Assembly: GCA_030674185.1 (NCBI GenBank)
Contig: CM060312.1
Location: 59,591,078-59,655,077 of the forward strand
Origin: Monoplex corrugatus
Lineage: Eukaryota > Mollusca > Gastropoda > Littorinimorpha > Ranellidae
Direction: 5' to 3'
Length of the DNA stretch: 64,000 bases
Positions 34,077 through 44,690 of this stretch are shown here, piece by piece. Under the pieces are notes generated by a model, which searched no databases, was not told the origin of the DNA, and saw nothing but the letters and a program-made list of their open reading frames with translations. A program made the position numbers and the translations under genes. Numbering within the stretch: the first letter of the stretch is position 1; every line of letters starts with the position of its first letter.

Positions 34077-35027
34077 AAAGAATTGAAAAAAGCAGGGGGA
34101 AAACAAACAAAATAAAAACGACCAATCCTTCCAAGTCTCAATTTAAGCATTTTCCCATACGCATGGTCATTCGACGTGAAATCCCATTATATCTTTTCAA
34201 AACGTAAACATTGCACGCCATCTTGAAAAGGTTCTTTAAAGAGTGTTAAATGCAGTACGAATTTCTCACTTGACAAAGGAGCTTCATTACAACTTTCAGA
34301 AATAGTCATTAAAAATAGCTTCATAAATAACCCATAATTGAAATAGTCAATAAAATAACCATTGTATATATTTTAACGAATGAATTTTAAATCAATAGCA
34401 GTCTTTACCACGCAACCATACATCCACAATCACACACAATACAGCCTTCATTAGAAAATGCACACACACCCTACTCACCCACCACCACCCCCAAGGCCAA
34501 CTGACCTAAACATCTGCCACACCCCACCACAGAAAAACAAAAACCACGACGAAAACATCCATCGACAGAAACCACAATCAGGACGCCTAACTGCCGTTCA
34601 TATCTCACTATAACAACCGCCCGCCCTCCCCCCTCCCACCAAAAAAAATCAAAAAGAACGCATCTTGCACATGTCTTACACACATACACATACTAGACAG
34701 ACAATATAAACACACAGACACACACACACACATACACATACTAGACAGACAATATAAACACACAGACACACACAACTACACACACAAAACAAACACTCCA
34801 CAAAAGAGGGTAACATGTTTTCCTTAAAAAACATTAAATAAAATTAAATAGCAAGAGGCAGGAAAATGCAGTTAGATTTAAATATTGCTTACAGAACAGA
34901 CATCTAGATAACATTATGGCCGACAGCACACAACTACAAATTAACTCGCATTTAATTAAATGGAAAAAAATGTACAACCATCCTTTAAAGTTTCTATATA
35001 TTTTTAAAAAAAATTCCCACAACACTG

Positions 35028-35198
35028 TTTAGCCCTTTGACTACCACCACCTGTCCACAAGAATCCTGCATTGTTAACCATGCTAGCAAAGCAAAAACTT
35101 AACCATGATTCCCTCACCCTAACCTCCAGCATCCTGCAGGAAGCTGATGGATACGGTGAGGGAGTCAAAGGGATAGTGTGCAGGAGTCAAAGGGTTAA
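35028..35198. mobile_element. Palindromic TTAA MITE (copy 2)
   Basis: Counterpart of 17972-18142, with the same internal deletion. Confidence 0.8.
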
Positions 35199-35619
35199 AA
35201 AGAATTGAAAAAGCAGAAACGGACCAATCCTTCCACTGTAACAACCGCCCCATTCCCCCCAAAAAGAATTAAAAATAAAAAGCACACACCTCGCACATTG
35301 TCTTACACCCACACACGCATTCACCACACACACAATATAAACACAGACACACAATCACACACACATACCAAATATGAAACGCACACACACACACACACAC
35401 AACGAAACACACATTCCGCAACAGAGGGTAAAATGTTTTCCTTAGAATGCAAAAGGCAGGATGATGCAGTTAAGAGTTTCATATTGCTTATAGCTCAGAC
35501 GACATCTAGAACATCATGGCCAACAGCACACTATAAATTAACTCACGTTTAATTAAACAGACCAAAAACAAAAATCCATCCTTTCAAGTTTCAATTTATT
35601 TAAAATATATTCCCACAAC

Positions 35620-35782
35620 ACTACCACTGTCCACCAGCATCCTTCATTGTCAACCACGCTATCAAAGTAAAAACTTAACCCTTTGACTCCCTCACCCTAA
35701 CGTCCAGCTTCCTGCAGTGTGAGGGAGTCGAAGGGATAAGATTTTGCAATTGGTGGGTATGGTGCAGGAGTCAAAGGATTAA
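35620..35782. mobile_element. Palindromic TTAA MITE (copy 2), left end lost
   Basis: Counterpart of 18590-18751. Its right TTAA (35779-35782) borders the larger TTAA element. Confidence 0.7.
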
Positions 35783-36017
35783 GGGGGGACTTTGAATTTT
35801 GGTCAATTTTTGTTTCTCAGCTTCTACCAAAGCTATCAAAGTGAAATTTGGCACACAGCTTCTTTATGGCAAAGGTAACTTCTGTGCAAAGTTTGGAATC
35901 AATATATGCATTAGAAAAATGATTTTTTCCATTAAATATTACCTGTCAAAACGGTAGCGATTTTGCACCTCAACCAATGAGTAGATCCATCATGTAAAAA
36001 AAAGTTTTGATTCTTTA

Positions 36018-36551
36018 GGAAGCATGCCAGTTTGTCACAGGCCCAGTTTGTCACAGGCCCAGTTTGTCACTATCTTCGGCCTGCACCAAGAGGTCTGGCA
36101 GGGTCTGGGTCATGTCCGTCCACTCTTTGATGTTGTCGAACCAGCTCTTTCTTTGTCGTCCTCGCTTGCGCCCACCCTCGACTGTGCCCTGCATGATGGA
36201 AGTTATCACCGACACTCTCAAAAACAGTAAATGAATGATTGATTGATTGTATGAATAGAATTTTATTTTTCAATTGTTTTTAACCAAAGAACATTCATTG
36301 TTGAAATTTTTACAGAGTAATTTGCTTTGATTTGCATACAAAAAGGAAATTTTGAACAACACAAGCTGAACTGACATTTTAGAGGGACTATCTGTACACC
36401 ACCAATTCGAACCCGGTTTCGAACCCGCCCAAGCCTACACTTGGTGCAGGCCGAAGATAGGGTAGGGTAGCATGGAGGTAGCAAGTAGTCTACCCACTGT
36501 GACAAACTGGGCCTGTGACAAACTGGGCCTGTGACAAACTGGGCAGCCCCC
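36018..36551. mobile_element. 534-bp Mutator-like MITE
   Basis: Copy 1 shows the empty site (GATTCTTTA at 18977-18985). Here that 9-bp word flanks the insert on both sides (36009-36017 and 36552-36560). The inverted ends carry two to three tandem copies of CAGTTTGTCACAGGCC at the left and their complement at the right, and homology resumes inside with TATCTTCGGCCTGCACCAAG. Nine-bp duplications and long inverted ends fit Mutator-like elements. It carries no transposase; the left half holds a piece of LINE coding sequence (36060-36232). Confidence 0.85.
36060..36232 (-). pseudogene. LINE reverse transcriptase fragment captured in the MITE (family B type)
   Basis: The minus strand encodes IMQGTVEGGRKRGRQRKSWF followed by DNIKEWTDMTQTLPDLL. 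This closely parallels the LQGTVQGGRRRGRQRKRWED segment of the LINE at 5215-6355 but is clearly a different copy. The frame stays open into the terminal repeat. It is about 55 codons, too small to be a working enzyme. A chance resemblance is unlikely given the run of matching residues. Confidence 0.8.
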
Positions 36552-37512
36552 GATTCTTTACAATGGTTTCATCTGATGTCCTTTTATGCAACAAAACAAA
36601 GTGATTGGTGCACTAGTGGCCATTAGCAAGCTGTCTACATTTGACAATTTGTTTCCTTTTCGGGTGGACCATAAAGAAATTAAATATCATGAAAACTATT
36701 TTAGAGACCTTTTGATAGTTTTTTTGCACTCAGCAGCCAATTTTACATAAGTGTGCCAAATTTTAGGTCAATAGCTTTTCTCTAGCCAAAGATATAAGAG
36801 GGGCAAACACGTTACTTGTTTTGAGAAAAACAGTTTCAAAGATTATAATTTGTTTATGAAATAACTGAAAATTCTCTCAATCTTTATATGACACCTACTT
36901 CACAAAACAAATATAAATATTTAGAGGTAGTATTTAGGTAAAGAACAACCAGAAAGATTTTATAGAGGATTTATTGTCACCAGAACTGCCTAAAACCCAA
37001 AACACAATTTTCCATGTTTTGACCTAATTTCACTCTAAGTCCCTCCTTAAAAATAATTTAAAAACGAGAAAAAAACAAAACAAAAAAACAAAAAACGAAC
37101 AATCCTTCCAAGTCTCAATTTAAATATTTCATACGTATGGTCATACGAGGTGAAATCCCACATTCATCCACAAACACTGCACCTACGACCTGGAGAGGAC
37201 ACTCCAGCCTCGCTACTAACACTAGTGTCGGCACAACACGGGAAGCAACAGATACCGGTGATAAGTCATTGCTTAACTGGCGTAGAGCTGACGCCAGGGG
37301 TTGCTTTTGACGGGAGAGACCGTGTCTTACTGGACAGCTACCGCCCGCCTAAGCTGGGCAGCCCCCAGCCAGTCAGGTGCTGTCCCGCCACGACCTGCTT
37401 TCTTCATTGGGTGCATGAAGATTAGGAGAAAATCTGACAAGCAGGTCGTTAACTACCGTACCAGGCAAAAAGAAAAATACATTTAAGAAACGGATCAGGA
37501 AAAGGATCAGCA

Positions 37513-38413
37513 GTGAAACTGGGCTATTGGAATGTCCGAACAATGATGCCTGGGCTCTCCCAAGATCTGCAAGACAGCATCGACGCCAGAAAGACCGCCG
37601 TCATAAACAGCGAGCTAAAGAGGCTCAATGTGGACATTGCCACTCTGCAGGAAACACGGCTGGCAGACTCAGGAACACTAAAGGAAAGGGACTACACCTG
37701 GCAAGGAAAGAGTTCTGATGCCCCAAGAGAGTACGGAGTAGGCTTTGCAGTAAGGAACAGCCTGCTGAACATGATTGAACCAGGCAGCAGCGGTTCAGAG
37801 CGACTCTTGACTCTCCGCCTCAACACCAAAGGCTATGTCACTCTCATCAGCGTTTATGCCCCAACTCTGTCCGCCTCTCCAGACGCCAAGGATGAGTTCT
37901 ACGAAAATCTTGCAACCATAAGGAACATCCCCTGGACAGAACAACTCATGGCCCTACTGCCTCGGTTCCTTTGGAGTGGGGAAAATGAAAATGGACAGCG
38001 ACTGCTTGAGTTTTGCGCCTGCCATGAACTGTGCATCGCCAACTCCAAGACGAAGCCTCAACAGTCTCCTGGAGGCATCCGCGCTCAAAACATTGGCACC
38101 AACTGGATTGATCCTAGTAAGACGTGCTGCTATCAAAAACGTTCTCCAAACTCGCTCTTATCACAGCGCAGACTGCGACACAGACCACTCTCTGGTTTGT
38201 TGCAAGATCAGGCTGCAACCAAAGAAGTTCCACTGCTCAAAGAAACAAGGGAACCCTCGCATTGACGTCAGCAAGATGTCTCAGCCAGATCTTGTAGAAC
38301 AGTTCGCAGAGACCTTTGAGAGAGAATACGATGTATTGCAGCCCAGAGACTGCCACAGAGAGATGGGAAACGCTACGAGACACCATGCACCGCATTGCTA
38401 TGGTCACCTTTGA
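37513..38413 (+). pseudogene. LINE AP-endonuclease domain, copy 2
   Basis: Identical in plan to 19951-20853: MKLGYWNVRTM start, QETR and SVYAPT motifs, and the same deletion of the middle catalytic segment. A two-base loss after KTKPQ (about 38060) moves the C-terminal third (TDHSLV region) into another frame (37976-38413). Confidence 0.88.
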
Positions 38414-38731
38414 GAAGAAAACGAATCCCACGACTGGTTTGAGGCCAAATCATCAGAGATGACTCCCCACTGTTGAGGCCAAGCGCGCCGCACTCATCTA
38501 GTATAAACGGTCACCCAGTGAGAAGAACATGCAAATCCTCAGGGCTGCCAGGAGTAAGGTTCAGCTTAACGCCAGGCGCTGCGCAAACGAGTACTGGACA
38601 GAGCGCAGCGAAGATACAGAGCGCTGCTGAAAGAGGCAACATCCGAGGAATGTACAACACAGAGCAAGATCGCCCCCCCTCAAATCCTCCACAGGGGAAG
38701 TAATCAGCAATCCTAGCCGACAGATGGAAAG

Positions 38732-40015
38732 ATGGGCGGAACACTACTCCAACCTCTACTCCACACAGACCATGGTCCCTCAGCCCTCGATGCTATCAAG
38801 TGCATGCCGGTAATAGATGAACTTGACGCAGAGCCAACTGTGGACGAAATCAGCAAGGCCATTGATAGCCGGGCATCAGGCAAGGCACTGGCAACGACGG
38901 AATTCCCCCAGACCTCATCAAGCACTGCAAGACTTCTCTTCTGCACCCTTTGCACGCAGTCCTGTCAGTGTTGGAATGAGGGAGCTGTACCGCAGGACAC
39001 GAGGGACGTCAAGATCGTCACCCTGTACAAAAACAAGGACGAAAGGAGCGACTGCAACAACTACAGAGGTATCTCGCTCCTCAGCATTGTTGGCAAAGTC
39101 TACGCTCGGGTCCCAATCCGCCTGCAGAAACTGGCTGAACGCGTCTACCCGGAATCAGTGTGGTTTTCGAGCAGAGAGATCCACGGTAGACATGGTCTTT
39201 TCCCTTCGCCAAATCCCGGAGAAGTGCAGAGAACAGCGGATGCCGGTGTATGTGGCATTCATTGACCTCACCAAGGCCTTTGACCTAGTCAGCAGAGATG
39301 ACCTTTTCAGGGCTCTCCGAAAAATCGACTGCCCCCCCAAACTGCACAGCTTGAGTCCTTCCACTCCAACATGAAAGGGACGGTGCAGTTCAACGGAAAC
39401 CTCTCCAAGCCCTTCGACGTACGCAGCGGTGTGAAACAAGGCTGCGTCCTGGCCCCAACCCTCTTTGGAATCTTCTTCGCTCTCCTCCTGAGGCATGCGT
39501 TCAGCACAGCGCAAGAAGAGATCCACCTGCGGACCAGATCAGATGGCAGGCTCTTCACCCTCGCCCGCCTCAGAGCAGGGACAAATGTCCGTGAAGCCCT
39601 CATCAGAGACATGCTATTTGCCGACGATGCCGCAGTTGTGACCCATACTCAGGACTTGCAGTCACTAATGGACCGCTTCTCCCAGGCCTGCAAAGATTTT
39701 GGTCTGACCATCAGTCTTAACAAGACAAATGTTCTGGGCCAAGGCACGCCATCTCCACCAGCCATCACCATTGATGACGAGCTTGAAGCCATCCATCAAT
39801 TCACATATCTTGGATCCACCATCACCGATAACCTCTCCCTTGACACAGAGATCGACAAGAGGATCGGGATGGCAGCCACAACACTGGCCCGCCTCACACA
39901 AAGGGTGTGGACAAATTCCAAGCTGACCACGAAGACAGATGGCTGTATACAACGCCTGGTGGACATCAGCACCTTGCTGTATGGCAGCGAGGCGTGGACC
40001 ACGCATGCTCATTAG
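38732..40015 (+). pseudogene. LINE reverse transcriptase, copy 2
   Basis: Same motif order and frame breaks as copy 1, with FIDLTKAFD near 39254-39284 and MLFADDAAV near 39610-39637. A one-base loss near 38887 additionally breaks the SGKAPGNDGI segment here. Near the 3' end the bases around 39937-39965 differ from copy 1 and change about ten codons. Confidence 0.88.
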
Positions 40016-40083
40016 GAGAAAAGGTTCAATAGCTTCCACCTGAGAAGCCTACGGCGCATACTCGGCTTTCCTGGAAAGACAAG

Positions 40084-40545
40084 GTGACCAACACCGAAGT
40101 CCTGACCCGTGCTGGCCTCCCAACCATGCATACCATGCTGAGACAGCGTCGGCTGCGCTGGTTGGGCCACGTTCGCCGCATGGAAGATGGTCGCATCCCA
40201 AAATACATCCTTTATGGTGAGCTTGCCACAGGGCAGAGAAACATTCGCCGCCCACAGCTGAGATACAAAGACGTTTGCAAACGTGACATGAAGGCGCTGG
40301 AGATCAACACTGAGTCCTGGGAGGACCTCGCAGACGACCGCAACAGCTGGAGAACCACTCTCAAGAAACAGCTGCGGATTGGTGAGGACAAACTGTCAGC
40401 TGCTGCAGCAGAAAAGGGATCACAGTCAACAGACCAGCATCAGCATACACATGCGAACGCTGCGACAGACTGCCTCTCTCGCATTGGTCCCTACAGTCAC
40501 AGGCGACGCTGCTTGGACCATGCAGACAGCCCATCTAGACATTAG
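40084..40545 (+). pseudogene. LINE RT C-terminal domain, copy 2
   Basis: 153 codons with the same translation as 22526-22987, including RRLRWLGHVRRMEDG and SRIGPYSHRRRC. The lack of change between copies shows how recent the divergence is. Confidence 0.85.
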
Positions 40546-40602
40546 AACGGATGTACTTTGTCCATGGTCAGCCATGACCGAGGGAGGCCTACTATAGGTA
40601 TG

Positions 40603-42165
40603 TTATCTTGGAAAAGGTTCTTTAAAGAGTTAGAAAATGCAGCACGAATTGTTCACTTGACAGGAGCTTCATTACAATTTTCAGAAAGTCATAAAAATAA
40701 CTTTATAAATAACCCATAATTGATGAAATACAGGCACAATAATATTTATTTTAACGAATAATTTTTAAATCAACGGCAGGCTGTCTTTATCACCCAGCCA
40801 TACACACCTTTCACTAGAAAAATGCACACAGCGTACTCACCCACAACCACCCCCAAGGCCAACTGACCTAAACATCCATTAAACCCCACGACAAAAACAA
40901 ACAAAAAAACTACCACGATGAAAACATGCATACACAAACCGTCCATATCCCACTGTAACAACCGTCCCCCCAACACCCCCTTCCAAAAAAAAAAACAAAA
41001 AAAACCCGCACACCTCGCACATTGTCTTACACACACACGCACCACACACAAACTACATGTACACACACACACGCACAAGCACGCGCGCACCACACACACG
41101 CACCATACATGCGCGCGTGAGCGCACACACACACATATATACACACACTCCCCAACAGAGGGTAAAATGTTTTCTTTAAATGGCAAAAGGCAGGAAAATG
41201 CAGTTAAGAGTTTCATATTGCCTAAAGCATAGCCAACAGCACTCTACAAATTACCTCACTTTTATTCAAAAAGACAATTGGAAAAAAAAATGTACAACTA
41301 TCCTTTCAAGTTTCAATTTTGTTTTAAATTCCCATAATGCTCCACGTTTAAAACCCTTTGAATACCACCGCTTGTCTACCAGCATCCTTTGTCAACCATG
41401 CTAGCAAAGCAAAACTAAACCCTTTGACTACCACATCTTAACCTCCAACATAGGGTGATGGAGTCAAAGGGTTACGTTTTTGCAATTGGTGGATATGGTG
41501 CGGGGGTCAAAGGGTTAAAAAGACAATTGAAAAAAAAAAACGAAAAAAAAAACGAAAAAAAAACAACAGAACAATCTTTCCAAGTCTCAATTTAAATATT
41601 TTCCATACGTATGGTCATACGTGAAATCCCATTATATCTTGTCAAAACGTAAGAATTGCACGATATCTTGAAAAGGTTTTTGAAAGAGTTAGAAAATGCA
41701 GTATGAATTGTTCACGTGACAAAAGGACCATTACAACTTTCAGAAATACTATCATAAAAATAGCTTCATAAATAGCCCATAATTGACGAAATACAGGCAC
41801 ACAGTAAAATAATCATTTTTTCGTATTTTAACGAATAAATCTTAAATCAACAGCAGTCTGTCTTTACCACACAGCCGTACATCCACAAGCACACACAACA
41901 GTCTTCATTAGAAAACGCACACACAGCGTACTCACCCATCACCACCCCCAAGGCCAAATGACCTAAACATCCGCTATACCACACCCACGGGGAAAACAAT
42001 CACGACGGAAACGCGCATACACAGAAACCACAACGCAGACACCACTGTAACAACCGCCCCACCCCACCCCAAAAAACAAAACAAAAGCACACACCTCCCT
42101 GCCTGTAATCTCCCCCCCCCAAAAAAAAAACAAAAAACACACAACACACACACTTTATACATTAC
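40603..42165. repeat. 1-kb tandem array, copy 2 (right of the LINE)
   Basis: Counterpart of 23045-24600. Confidence 0.85.
41348..41518. mobile_element. Palindromic TTAA MITE (copy 2), centre lost
   Basis: TTAAAACCCTTTGAATACC to GGTCAAAGGGTTAA. Relative to 23780-23971 it has lost the CTTCCTGCAGGAAG centre: AACCTCCA runs straight into ACATAGGGTGATGG. Loss of a hairpin centre on one copy only fits hairpin-mediated deletion. Confidence 0.8.
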
Positions 42166-42505
42166 AATAATCAAAATAAGACAAAAATGCTGTATTTCCC
42201 AAGTTAAATTTTCATCGGAAATTTAAGTATTGTTGTAATCAATGCTACCATACAACGGAAATTAAAGTATTGCTATTAATGCTACGATACAGTTGCCATA
42301 GAAAGGTTTAAGAAAAAATAGCCGAGGTAATCAGTGCCACTTCTTTAATGTGAAATAAACTGTGGTAATAAACAATATCATACAGCAATGTTCATGTAAA
42401 ATTCAAAAAGAAAAACTGTCACCACCACCACCATTGGACAGTTTTCATCAGAGAAGAAAAAAAAACCTAGGGTAATCACCACCGTACATTTTTCATTATC
42501 TTTGT
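42165..42505. other. Unassigned AT-rich sequence
   Basis: Counterpart of 24600-24945. No gene seen. Confidence 0.5.
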
Positions 42506-42884
42506 TTTAATGCCCAGCCCACTGCACAGAGCCTTTTTTCCCCTTTTATTGTTGTTAAAAGCCCAGCCGACTGCGCAGAGCCATATCAGGGCTATAACCG
42601 CTTCAAAACAAAACTTCAACAAGAAAAAAAAATTAAGTACACATATCAATGCATTCACGCACATAATCTAAGGACATGCTCCCGGCGTAGGACCATTCCG
42701 TCAGATTTATCGCACAGGGGAGATTTAAAAAACATCTGAATACAAATATAAGCATACATAAGGACACCAAATCACAAAAACGGGCATAAATTACCTAAAA
42801 TTGCTTCCGCATCTCACCTGCTTAGAACCAAAAATGCACTTAATACATGTACCAATTATCAATCTTAAGAAAAAAGTACGCAAG
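42505..42884. repeat. Dispersed repeat family G, left part, split by a LINE
   Basis: Matches 24945-25321. It is interrupted at TACCAATTATCAATC...GTACGCAAG by the LINE at 42885 and continues at 44691. Confidence 0.85.
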
Positions 42885-42907
42885 GTAGAAAGAAACTCTA
42901 GGGAGAG

Positions 42908-43037
42908 CTAGACAACAGAAGGTCTTCAGAGAAGTAACCCCCTTTAGACAAGTGTTTCGGCCCTGAATTCCTTACACTCTCGGGGGGCCGGGCCACATCC
43001 AGGTCATGACTCCTGGATGCCCTTCTGCTGTTGTCTA
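42908..43037. repeat. Inverted repeat at the LINE 3' end
   Basis: CTAGACAACAGAAGG (42908-42922) pairs with CCTTCTGCTGTTGTCTA (43021-43037) apart from a three-base bulge, enclosing about 98 bases. It lies after the A26 run in the sense direction. It may be a 3' UTR hairpin used for recognition by the reverse transcriptase, or a separate small element (inference). Confidence 0.7.
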
Positions 43038-43063
43038 TTTTTTTTTTTTTTTTTTTTTTTTTT

Positions 43064-43147
43064 CCCCCACGCCGGGGATCGAACCTGGGCGATTCTGCGC
43101 TTCAGAACTGCGGTACGCGGTTTTACCAATGTGCTAACGGGGCACAC
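43064..43147 (-). other. tRNA-like sequence in the LINE 3' region
   Basis: On the minus strand TTAGCACATTGG (43126-43137) resembles a Pol III A box and GGTTCGATCC (43076-43085) a B box, about 40 bases apart. A T arm CCAGG-TTCGATC-CCCGG almost pairs. Acceptor and anticodon stems pair poorly, so it is a tRNA-derived sequence (SINE-like), not a working tRNA gene. 26 A follow directly. Confidence 0.65.
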
Positions 43148-43163
43148 ATCATCTGTAGGGAAT

Positions 43164-44690
43164 TTAATCCTTATGAAGTTCACTTTTTTGGTTCCTCCTT
43201 GCCCAGATCCAGCTTGAGCTCCTTTCTGCTGCCTCTGCCATCGCTTTAAGGGCTCTAGTCCTCTTCTTCCCAGAAATGGCGAGTTGTTTCATGAGATCAT
43301 AAGCGGAGGTGCCCACAAACCCTCTTGCCCCGACCTCTATGGCGAAGATTTTGACCCGCAGACCTGCTTTCTTCAGGGTGCTGGCAAGACCGGCGTATTT
43401 TTCGGTCTTGTAGATATGTGCTTCTTCCATTCTGCTTTCGTATGGCACAGTGAGTTCTATCAGAATCACTTGTTTCGAGGAGTCAGAGTGGAGAGCGATG
43501 TCTGGTCTCATGCCTGTCTTGCTGATGACATCTGGGTAATTTCTCCACTCTGGGAGGTCTGCTGTACACTCCCAGTCGACTGCTCCATCCAGAAGACCCT
43601 TTGGCAATGTGCTGGTTGTCATAGCCCTTTCGGGCCAGACCTGTTTCCCTCCTGCTTTGTAGAACGTTGTCATAGCAATTGGTGCGTTTGGGGTCATGGT
43701 TTTTTCGCTAACCACATCTGTGATCACTTTCAGAACTTGGTTGTGCCTCCATGTATACCTTCCTTGGGCTAGCGCTACTTTGCAAGAGCTTAGGACATGT
43801 TCCACTGTTTGTTTCTTCTGACAGAGCGGACATGCTGGGTCGTCTGCTTTCCCCCATTTCACTAAGTTTGCATTCGAGGGGAGCAGGTCATATACAGATC
43901 TGAGGAGGAAGCTTATCCTTAGAGGAGCCATGTGCCACATATCGTTCCAGCTGAGACTTCTTTGGAGTGCACTGTCCCATGTTGTCCATTGCCCCTGTTG
44001 ACCTTGCTGGACTGCCTTCTGCACTCTTTTGACATCTTCCTTCAACTCCTGTATGATCATGTCTCTTTTTTCCTTCCCTTTGGCTTTGGACCACCACTGC
44101 ATTTTTGTTGCTCCCAGTCCCTGTCTGTTGGTTTGCGCGTGTCCAATTATTTCTTTGATGCTGAGGTTTCTCTTGGCATTGTTTACAGCCTCTTGGACTT
44201 TCCACTTTCTGCCAGTTCTCAGCTTTGGATGAACTGCTCTCACGATATTGTCCTCCGATTCCTCCAGCATGCTCAACAGTCTTGCTTTTCCAACTTTGTA
44301 TTCCTCCACTATGGATTTCAGAGGTAGCTTCAGCATTGCTTGACGACAGTAGAATGCAACATCAGTGAGACCAGGTGGGACACCGAGCCATTTTCTTGTG
44401 TATTTGTTGATTTTGGCTTCCATTACTTCGACTGTGCTGGTGCAAATGTCATAGATTAGCAGTGGCCACAGCAGCTTTGGTATCAGCATGAACTGTAGAC
44501 ACCAGACTTTGTATTTGCCTGGCAGTCCGCAGTTATCTATTTTCTTCAGGCCTTCTTCTGCTGTTTGCTTGGTTTCACATCCCCTTTGTGTGTCTTTCAG
44601 GGAGTCATCATACCATCTTCCGAGACTTTTTAGTGGCTCTTCTGTGACAGTGGGGATGGCTTGGTTGGCTACCATGAATTTGACTGAATC
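43164..44690 (-). CDS. RLE-type LINE polyprotein, C-terminal 508 codons (5'-truncated)
   Basis: No stop over about 508 codons; the apparent start lies in flanking DNA, so the true N-terminus and the RT palm are missing. From the N-terminus: RT thumb-like sequence (SLGRWYDDSLKD, LIPKLLWPLLIYD, INKYTRKWLGVPPGL, residues about 25-110), a helical linker, then a CCHC knuckle CPLCQKKQTVEHVLSSC (about 289-305). Next comes a PD-(D/E)xK-type nuclease: RPDIALHSDSSKQVILIELT (Asp near 399, Glu near 414) and a Lys at 430-433 (YKTEKYAGL). This order of zinc knuckle then nuclease is the signature of R2/NeSL/HERO-like LINEs. Such enzymes nick target DNA and prime reverse transcription; without the palm this piece cannot. 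Exact clade not determined. Confidence 0.88.
   Translation of the reverse strand, partial: DSVKFMVANQAIPTVTEEPLKSLGRWYDDSLKDTQRGCETKQTAEEGLKKIDNCGLPGKYKVWCLQFMLIPKLLWPLLIYDICTSTVEVMEAKINKYTRKWLGVPPGLTDVAFYCRQAMLKLPLKSIVEEYKVGKARLLSMLEESEDNIVRAVHPKLRTGRKWKVQEAVNNAKRNLSIKEIIGHAQTNRQGLGATKMQWWSKAKGKEKRDMIIQELKEDVKRVQKAVQQGQQGQWTTWDSALQRSLSWNDMWHMAPLRISFLLRSVYDLLPSNANLVKWGKADDPACPLCQKKQTVEHVLSSCKVALAQGRYTWRHNQVLKVITDVVSEKTMTPNAPIAMTTFYKAGGKQVWPERAMTTSTLPKGLLDGAVDWECTADLPEWRNYPDVISKTGMRPDIALHSDSSKQVILIELTVPYESRMEEAHIYKTEKYAGLASTLKKAGLRVKIFAIEVGARGFVGTSAYDLMKQLAISGKKRTRALKAMAEAAERSSSWIWARRNQKSELHKD

Larger units (their letters stand above)
33270..35620. repeat. 1-kb tandem array, copy 2 (left part)
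   Basis: Array units matching 16268-18590, with the GCAGTTAGA landmark near 33712, 34868 and 35465. One unit has a local duplication of CACACATACACATACTAGAC (34680-34760) that copy 1 lacks. Confidence 0.85.
35783..37046. mobile_element. TTAA element of copy 2, split by a nested MITE
   Basis: Same element as 18752-19484, flanked by TTAA at 35779-35782 and 37047-37050. It is interrupted at GATTCTTTA by the 534-bp insertion 36018-36551. Confidence 0.85.
37160..40598 (+). mobile_element. Degenerate APE-type LINE (family C, copy 2)
   Basis: Duplicate of 19600-23040 with the same flanks, the same missing endonuclease segment and the same main frameshifts, so it is the same insertion event seen twice. 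Private changes include loss of AC near 38060, a CC/C change near 38887, loss of three bases near 39650, and a rearranged few bases near 39937-39965. Confidence 0.92.
42885..44690 (-). mobile_element. 5'-truncated LINE of the restriction-like-endonuclease type
   Basis: A 1,806-bp insertion absent from copy 1. It is bounded by a 35-bp direct repeat (42850-42884 and 44691-44725) that occurs once at the empty site (25287-25321). The minus strand is the sense: an open frame at the truncated 5' end (44690), stop near 43164, then a 3' region with a tRNA-like sequence (43064-43147), 26 A (43038-43063) and an inverted repeat. An uninterrupted frame and presence in one copy only mean that the insertion is young. 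R2/NeSL-like identity comes from the CCHC knuckle and nuclease motifs. Confidence 0.88.

Noticed and set aside
36395..36430. GGGTTCGAAACC on the minus strand inside the MITE, B-box-like
   Set aside because: No convincing A box upstream and no cloverleaf; probably coincidental.
43284..43772. 162-codon plus-strand frame, and other plus frames within 43.2-44.7 kb
   Set aside because: Antisense to the well-supported LINE frame on the minus strand; no domain of its own.
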